A stretch of DNA of 64,000 bases from the NCBI GenBank assembly GCA_027704905.1, contig CM051000.1, forward strand, positions 13,850,514 to 13,914,513. Reading direction: 5' to 3'. The translations under genes were made by a program, and so were the position numbers. The notes under the pieces are model-generated. The model did no database searches. It was given only the letters and a program-made list of their open reading frames with translations, and had not been told where the DNA came from. The first letter of the stretch is position 1; each line of letters opens with the position of its first letter. The stretch is from Muraenolepis orangiensis. Taxonomy: Eukaryota > Chordata > Actinopteri > Gadiformes > Muraenolepididae. Shown here in pieces: positions 35,301 to 44,300 of the stretch.

Positions 35301-38300
35301 TCTGCTTCCCCGCACAGACATCAGGTGACCTTTCGGCATCCCCACTCGATGCGATCAGGAATCCCTTTTTGGAGGGGGGGGGGAAGAGTGTTGTTAATGT
35401 CTTTTTTGTTGATTGAACCTTTTTCGGTTTGTTGTTTCTCTGCAGTGATAAGATCACTACGGACCTGCTGGCCAAGCTGGGGGATAAGAACTGGAAGATC
35501 CGGAAGGAGGGTCTGGATGAGGTGGTGGCAGTCATTTCCGAGGCCAAGTTTATTAAGCCTGTTCTAGGAGACCTGCCCACAGCGCTTAAGGCCCGCCTTG
35601 GTGACTCTAACAAGATCCTGGTACGTACAGTGTGTGCGTTTCATTGTTGGGAATGAAATGCATGTTTTTCTGGTGACGAGTTGTCTCTTATCTACCTTTT
35701 GTTGAATGCACTATTGTATGTCACTTTGGACAAAAGTGTCTGCCAAATGTAGTGTGTGTGGCTCATGAAATGTATTTATTTGCTCAGGCACAACAGACGC
35801 TGTCCATCCTACAGCAGTTGGCCATTGCCATTGGCCCAGCCTTGAAGCAGCACGTCAAGGCCCTGGGCTTTCCGATCATCACCTGCCTGGGAGACGGCAA
35901 GGTAATGCACACTGCTGTGTTCTAAAACACAGACCCAGGGAGGTTATTTGCATGGATGTATTTCTGACAGTGGCCCTTTTTGTGGTCTGATCTCCAGAAC
36001 ATGGTGCGCGCCGCTGCCCTGGCCACCCTGAACGCCTGGGCGGAGCAGACGGGGATGAAGGAGTGGCTGGAGGGGGAGGATCTCTCTGAGGAGCTGAAGA
36101 AGGAAAACCCCTTCCTCAGACAGGAGGTGGGGCTGTTGTATTTCAATCCAAAATATAGTTCTGCATTGTAACTCATGTGTTGCTCCTGTGGATGGGAGTT
36201 TCTATAGACAGATTAATTTCCTCGATATATCCCTTATCTCCTTCTTCAGGCAAGTACAATTTAATCTAAAACTGGAGGATTTTAATCCTCTTTATTGGTC
36301 CCATACATGGATGGGTTAAATGCAGAGAAACAAATTTCACATACTAGTGTTGGGAGCAGTGGGCAGCTATTGTGTGTGTGTGTATATACAGCACCCGGGG
36401 AGCAGTGTAGGGGTCTGGTGACTTGCTCAAGGGCACCTCGGCAGTGCCCAGGAGACAAACTGTTCTGTTCTCACTTCGTCGTTTAAGGGGACTTGAACCA
36501 GCGTCCCTCCGGTTCCCAAGCAAAGTCCCAACAGACTAGCTACTGTCGCCCCCAATTTGTTGTAATTTGACTGCATCGATGTTGGCATTGTAACTTATTT
36601 TGAGATATCCCCGACGTCATCCCCTCTTCCATCCAGTTGCTGGGCTGGCTGATGGAGCGCCTGTCCACGCTGCGCATGGTGCCCTCTGACCTGATGCTGT
36701 GCATGGCCCCGTTGTACTCCTGTCTGGAGGACCGCAACGGAGAAGTGCGCAAGAAGGCCCAGGACGCCCTGCCCATCTTCATGACTCACCTGGGCTTTGA
36801 CAAGATGAGCAAGGCTGCAGGGAAACTCAAGGTAGGCAGGGATTGTGGGGGGGGGCTATTGACATGTTTGAAATAACCCCCACCCCCCCTCCTCTTAGGG
36901 ACTATTTATTCATAGATTCAGTGCATAATCTGCCCTAGTTGTTAACTGTAATTGACCCAACAAGTAAAACAAAAATGACAATTATCTCGACTGCTTTTAT
37001 GATTGCTTTTCTTCCATTAAATAACCTGGTTTGCAAGCTTTCGTGGCACATTTTTGTTGTTTCGATTTGTTGTATTTTCTTGCCGCTTCTGACCACTCCT
37101 TCTCCGTTTAGCCTGCATCCAAGGACCAGGTGGTGGCCCTGCTGGATAAAGCTCGGGCCGTCATGCCAGCCAAACCTAAAGCGGCTGCCAGGGCTCCTGC
37201 TGCGAAGCCAGCTGCAGGTGTGTTACTTTTGTTGTTCAGTTTTGCCAACAAAGTAACGGGATGTGCCACATTTTTGCCAAAAAACCAAAGCGATCCGTCT
37301 CCGCTGCCAGCTCAGAGATTTGACACTGTTTTTGCACTTTCTCCACTGAAGTGGCTTCCACCGCCTGTTCAAATCCTGACACGGAGGACAAAGTCGATGC
37401 CAAGAAAGCAAAGGCAGCCGCTGCACCCAAAGGAGGAAAAGTGAGTTTCTCGGTGTGGGTGGGGGAGGGAGGGAGGGAGGGAGTCCCAGGGTCTCACTTT
37501 TGAGCTTGGCTGATGTTTTGGTCAGCGGAAGTCTCAGGAGCTGAACTCCAGCAGCAGCTTGAACTCCAGCAGCAGCTTGAACTCCAGCCAGGAGAAAGAG
37601 TCGACTGGCAGCAAAGCTCCCGACTCCTCCACAGTAAAGATGCGAAGAAGGGTACATAAAGCCTGAGCAAGGCACAACACACTCGGGGAGCGGCACTGGC
37701 GTGACAATCACTTGATTTCTTCATTTCTCTTAAGGACACATGGGGTCTTCACTCACCAGTGGTGCACATATACATTTTTTGAAACCTGGAGCTCATGTGG
37801 AAATGTTTGCATGGAGGTTCTTGTTTTGGTTTTCTTTCCTTTTGCTGCCAATGTGAAGTCATTTTAACTGTCTCACTACAGGCTGTCCTTTTTTCAACCC
37901 CACCCCCAAAATGCTTGTCTCAGCGGTCTCTTGTGTCCTCTCCTTCTGTAGAGCGCCACAGTGGGGAAGAAGCCCCCTGCAAAGGCCAAAGAAGAGGAGG
38001 ACCGGTCAGGACCTCTCTTCATCCTGGTCCCCAATAGGAAGGAGCAGCGAGCCAAAGAGGAGAAAAGCTTGAAGGTGTGTGTCCAAATATCCAGTGATTT
38101 ATTCGATTTGATTGTGGGGCTGTGGTTATTGGTGTGTGTGGTTGTTGTTGTTGTGACATTGCCACACCCGTGTGGCCCTCAGGTGCTGAAGTGGAACTTC
38201 CCGTCCCCACGGGACGAGTATGTGGAACAGCTGAGGAGCCAGATGGCGCCCTGCGTGGTCAAGTGGCTACAGGAGGAGCTCTTCCACGCCGACTTTCAGA

Positions 38301-41300
38301 GCCACATCAAGGCCATCAACGCCATGATCGAGGTGAGAACCCGCCGTTCGCAAAGCGGTGAAGAAAATTATGAGGTTTTTTTTGTTGCGGGAAGGGCTGT
38401 GGGAGTGATGAGTTGCACTGCTATGTCGGGGCGCAGGCTGCAGTGGCGGCCGCGCTCCAACCGACCCTCGCTGGGGACACCCCATGTGCACAGGGGCCAT
38501 CTGACCCACACTCCTTCCCCCAAGAGAGAGCATTCGTCTCTATAATTAGTTGCCAATAAAAACTAACTAGTGACTGTAAGCCATGTTTTTCATTACATTA
38601 GCACTCCAGTACAATTATGAGATGTCAATGAAGAGCTTAAGAGTTGTAAATACTACAGCGTCTTTGGCTACGTTTAGACTACTGGCAAAAGAGTGGCCCA
38701 AATCTCCTTTTTTATTATTCTTTTATTCTATATTTTACCTCATATGATCAGTTATGACAAACGTTCAAATTGCATGGATCTTTTAAATTATGATTTGTGC
38801 GTTTTATTTTTATTTTTATCGAAGCATTTGGAAGAGGAGATGCCCGCCATGGTGTCCTGCCTGGACCTGATCCTCAAGTGGGTCACGCTGCGCTTCTTCG
38901 ACACAAACACCAGTGTGCTGATGAAGGCCCTGGAGCTCCTCAAGCTCCTCTTCCCCTCGCTCAGCCGGCAGGACTACCACCTCAGCGAGCTGGAGGCCAA
39001 CGCCTTCATCCCCTACCTCCTCCTCAAGGTCTGTCTCCACTCTGGCCGTTGATAGTGTGGGTGGGGGGGTGCACTGTTGGGTGGGTGGATACAAAGTGAT
39101 GAGTTGCACTGTTGGTGGGGTTGCATTTGGCTGCAGTGGCGGCCGTGGGCCCATCCCGAATCTCCATGGTGACACACGATGTGCACAGGGGCCATCTGAT
39201 TGTATCTGGTTGTATACCGTTTCCTTAGTTTTTTTTAATGTGTCTTGCTTCACATACGTGTCTGTGTTCTCGTTCATTTCCCTATAGATGGGAGAGTCCA
39301 AGGACGTGGTCAGGAAGGACGTGCGCTCCATCATGGCCAACCTGTGCAAGGTTTACCCGCCCAGTAGGCTCTTTCCCCTCATCATGGACGCAGCCAAGTC
39401 CAAGAACTCCAGGCAGCGATCCGGTGAGGGTGACCTCCATAAAGACGTTATCTAATTCTCTAGTTTAATTGAGGGGGAAGGCGTGTTGAACAAAATCTGG
39501 GGCCAGGAGGTTTAATGGCTCTTTATGTAAGGCACTTGAACTGTAATTTCCCTGGTGTTCTTAATGTCTTGTTCTTTTATGTCTGGGTTTTCTCACTGGA
39601 ATTTGTAGCTGTTAAAAAGTGACCAACTCCAATCTAAAGTCCACCTCTCTTATACCTCTACGCTTCTTCCTTCCCAGAGTGTCTGGAGGAGCTAGGCTGT
39701 CTGATCTCGCTGTGCGGCATGTCAGTCTGCCAGCCGACGCCCGCCAAAGCGCTCAAGGAGATTGCCACGCACATCGGCGACCGGGACACGATGGTTCGCA
39801 ATGCGGCGCTCAACACCATCGTGATGGTCTACAACGTGTGTGGGGAACAGGTCTACAAGCTCGTCGGCAATGTAAGCAAAAGTATTTCAGATGGGTCACC
39901 GGTACGCCTCGGATGTAGATTTCTTGCACAGTACTGGGGGGGAAAAAGTATAAATTCTTAAAATCTGTATGGAAGTCGAAAAACTAATTTGCATTTTCAA
40001 ACATGTAAAAAAAAAGGCCAATTTAATAATTGAGTTTAATTTGTGTTGGTAGCAAATCTCTAGCCGGAGGAAAGGTGTTAATTCAAAACCAGTATGCAGT
40101 TCTAAGAAACACTGCAGGGTTAATTAAATATGCCTACAGAGCAGTCTACCCCACAAATTATAAATGCAATCTGTACCAAAGAATGTAATATTCAGCAAAG
40201 GTCCAGAGGACTTTTGTGAGTGTAAAAAAAGAAAGAAGAAGAAATGCACTTTTAATTGCAAATGGTTTAAGAAACCTGTTGTAGTGGCCTTTTAGTCTTT
40301 ACTTTTAAACCCTATTCTAAGGACCAATTACCAGCCCTGTTCTCCAGCGGTCCTTGGCCTTCTTCCAAATGGCAAGTCAAACCACTCTCTCCCCCCCCCC
40401 CCCCCAGCTGTCAGAGAAGGACCTCAGCATGCTGGAGGAGAGGATCAAACGTGTGGCCAAAGAGACGCCCCAAACCCCGAAGCCCACCGAGGAGGGCAGA
40501 GCTCTCAGGGCCCTGGCGTCCCACGCCAACGCCAGCATGCTACGCAAGCCCTGCAGCGCAGACGAACAGGCGCTCGCAAAGCAACGGTACGTAGGTCGCC
40601 GTGTGGAGGCCGGCGAGCAGGTTTTGCAGAACTTTTACTAAGTCCTTGTCTCGACTTTGATTTGTTGTTTTGTTCGGTTTTTTTTCTTCAATGTCTTCCG
40701 AGTAGACACTTTAAACCCAATAATGAAATGTCCTTCAGAGAAATGGTTTCCCCTAATATTGAGAATGCGCCAGCAGAGGTTTGTTTGTGCGGGGAGAAAA
40801 AAAAGCATCTTGAAAGGTATTGGTTTTGAGGATAATACAACAACCTTACCTGCTCTGAGGACAATACAAGGAGCGCCATATTGTATGAGGTACTGTAAAT
40901 GTGCCATTCAGTCTTTGGCAATGTTTTTTTCTATTATATTTTTGTATCCTGGTATGAACTACTGTGCTTTCTGTGTGCCACTGTCGTTTTTCTCTTATTT
41001 GTTATTATTTGTCACTGCAGTCCGCTGCGTACCCCAAATGCCGCGGCTCAGGAAGATGAGGTCTCGTCCACGCCCGAGTTCTACCTGGACCAAGACCTGC
41101 TGAGGAGCGACGACGGGCCCGTCAGCGAGCCGGACCTGGTGCAGCACGAGCTGGAGGACCTCGACGCCACGGTCTTCCTGGAATCAACGTAAGGACGACG
41201 ACGCCGCCCGTACAAAAGTCCACCCTTTGCCCGCGCCCACTGTTATTGAAATGTGTGGGTGTGATTGAAAGCAGTGTTCCTATTCAGCTGTAAAAGGCCA

Positions 41301-44300
41301 CACTTGTTGCAATAGCTTCCAAATGTGTTCACCACTCATTTATTTAAATTTTTTTTATATGCTGCCTTTTACAAAACATGTCTCGGTAGGACATGCCGGT
41401 TTAGATACCTTTTTTATAAATGGTTTGAACTTTGAAGAGCATGACCTCGATCATCTATTTAATTGGCATTTTTTAGACGAATACATCTCCGGCCAAGTTA
41501 CACCCCCATCAACCAGGTCATATGGAACATCGCCTCTGGAAACCTGTACACCAGCATGCAGGCCCTCACGCAGGTATGACAGCCAAATGCCCTAAATGTA
41601 TGAATGGCACATGTCCTATATCGGTGAAAGTATCCTAACATTATCTAAATGCTAGGTTTATTTTGTAGTTATGTCTAAGATTTGGCAAATATTTGGTGTT
41701 TACTATAATGCAATGGGAAGCTAAACAGCAACCAGTTGTGCTGGTTGCTGTTTAGTTCTCTCTATGGTTGTTAAAAGAGGGAGAAGGGAAAGAAAAGGGC
41801 AAGATTTGAATGAACAAAACACGCACCCTTCCCACGTACACATTGTGACCATACATTTAGAATGGTAACCGGCTTTGTGTCAAGCTGGTTGTCGATCCAT
41901 GCACACCAATGGGGAAAACCAGCACACACACACACGACACTCCTCTCCCCCTCGTCTCCTGCCTAGATGGACGAGATGTTCCGCCAGCCCGGCAGGTCCG
42001 AGGCGATGGTGAGCAACGTGAATCAGTTCTTCATATCCGCGGTGCTCCAGCTGCGGCTGGCCCACGTCACCCACATGGCCGACCCGAGTGTGCCCAAGGA
42101 GGACATCACCAAGCTCTTCAGCTGCATCATCTGCAGCATTGTCACGGTGAGCACAGCACGGCTTGCCGTTTCATAGCCATATCTGTGAAGTAGTGAAACG
42201 ACACTGCAGGTGTTTTCCAGATTTGTCTGTCGTTGGAAAAACGAGCAGCAGCATTGTTGGGTAGTTTCCGACATGCGGTGCTGTTTAGGGTACTGGACAG
42301 TTGCTGCTGTCCCTGTTAAATAATTCAACTCAAGCTGAATAGTTTGTCCGGAATTCGATGAACCATTTTTACACGTGTCAGAACCATGTGATTTGAGCTG
42401 TTCAGTTATAGTTAAAACAAAAGAAAATCGGATCATATGAGCAAAAATATATAATAAAATAAATAAATCTGTTTTGAGCCCCTGTGTTAATGGAATAAAA
42501 CAAAATCATAGCTGCTTGCGTGAGTGTTTATCTTTCTAGTTTTGTTGTATTGGCATGGAAAACTGAAAGACAATGGAAAGACTTATTGCCGTCACAGTTT
42601 CATATTGCGAGAAGACTTCCAATCTTCGACTAGAGATGGAGCTGTAGTTATTTTTTCCTTGTAGTTTTGCCTTGTTTCATGCATGAGAATACCTTGTACT
42701 GAAATGCTGTATGTCTCCGCCCCCTCTGTCTCCAGCTGCTGGAAGTGGACTCCCTGGCCCTGGAAGGGTCGCCGGGCGTGCTGAAGGACCTATTGGAGGC
42801 CCTGCTCACCATCATGCTGGACCCCAGGGTGGCGGACCTGGCCATGGGGTCCCAGGTCATCAGTTCCATCAACGTCCTGCTCAGACGCCTCTTAGTGAAG
42901 GCCGACCAAACCAACATACTCAGGTGTGTGTTGGCCCGAAGGCAACGGTCCTTCATGCCTGGGACCAATGCAATATTTGTAGTAAAATAAGCAATGTCTT
43001 CTCTGTACTGAAAGTCATGAAATTTAGATGATTTACATTCCCTCCGCACTCTTCAAAAGTACAAGAGGCAAACGGGCATGCAAATATTGTTGTTTTTTTT
43101 TGAAAAGCGATGTTACACCGTAATTTACTTGCTGTCCTGCTGAGACCCGCCCTTTGGAAACTTCCAACAATAAATCATTGTGTTGGTGACCTTTTTACAA
43201 GATAAAATATATTTTTATTGGCCAATTGCAACAGGTACATTGGAACGCTTACTCCCCATTATTTATTTTTAACCAAACTGGGTGTGCTGTAGTTGAATGG
43301 GTCCTGTTTCCCCCTCTGCAGTGCTCTGCTGGTGTTGCTACAGGATTGCCTGGTGTCCTCGGTATCCCCAACGCTCTCAAACTATGTCATGAAGGTAAAA
43401 GTCTGCTCTTTGTAACGGTGCTGGCTTTTGGCTACAACGTAATGGGAGGAAATGCAACAAATATATTTTCTTTTTCTTTCAGTGTCTTTGGAGAATAACC
43501 CGGTGTCTACCAGAGAACATCGCTAAGTTGAACCTGGACATAATCCTGCTGGACATACACAACTTCAAGAAGATGATGGCGAAGACGGGAGTCTCCAGCG
43601 ACTTGCCTGAACGCACGCTCAAGACCCTGCTGCACACGCTATGCCGGCTCACCGGCCCGACGGTCAGCCATGCTCAAAACTTTCATTTTTCAGCCTTCCA
43701 GGCAATTGACTTTTACATCTAGTTAATTACACCACTGGCCCCATAGTGACTGGTCTTTAATTAACAAACCAGAGCAAATTAACACTATTTCAATTACACT
43801 TACACGCATGCTTATTTAAATTGGTTAAACCATTGTTTTGCATTTTAATAATTTGTATTTTCATCCATAATTGCATGGGGGTTAGGGGGACGGACGGACA
43901 TGCAGTATGATTATTTAACTGTTGCACGTGTTAACCTTTTAAAGACTCGTGCTCAAATTCAAGTCAAAAGGATATCATGTGTTCCGTCAAGTCACCGGGA
44001 CATCCATGGTATCCACACGATTAGATATTGGATATCATTCTAGTTCTATATTTGACTACAGCTTTTCTCCGTGGAATGTTGTATTTGTTCTTTGTCAGCA
44101 TTTTATTTTAGTCCAAGTTTGCTGGCCATGCGATCAGCAGAATTGCCTTTTCTGTGTTTTCGGGACATACATAATCCTGATAACTTTATGTTGGTATAAA
44201 AAAGTAGTTCCGCTGGTCATTAAAACAAAAAAAAATGTGTTAACCATGAATAAGCCTTCAAGAACCCGGCAGCTTACCGCTTGGAGTAATGGTACCGTTT

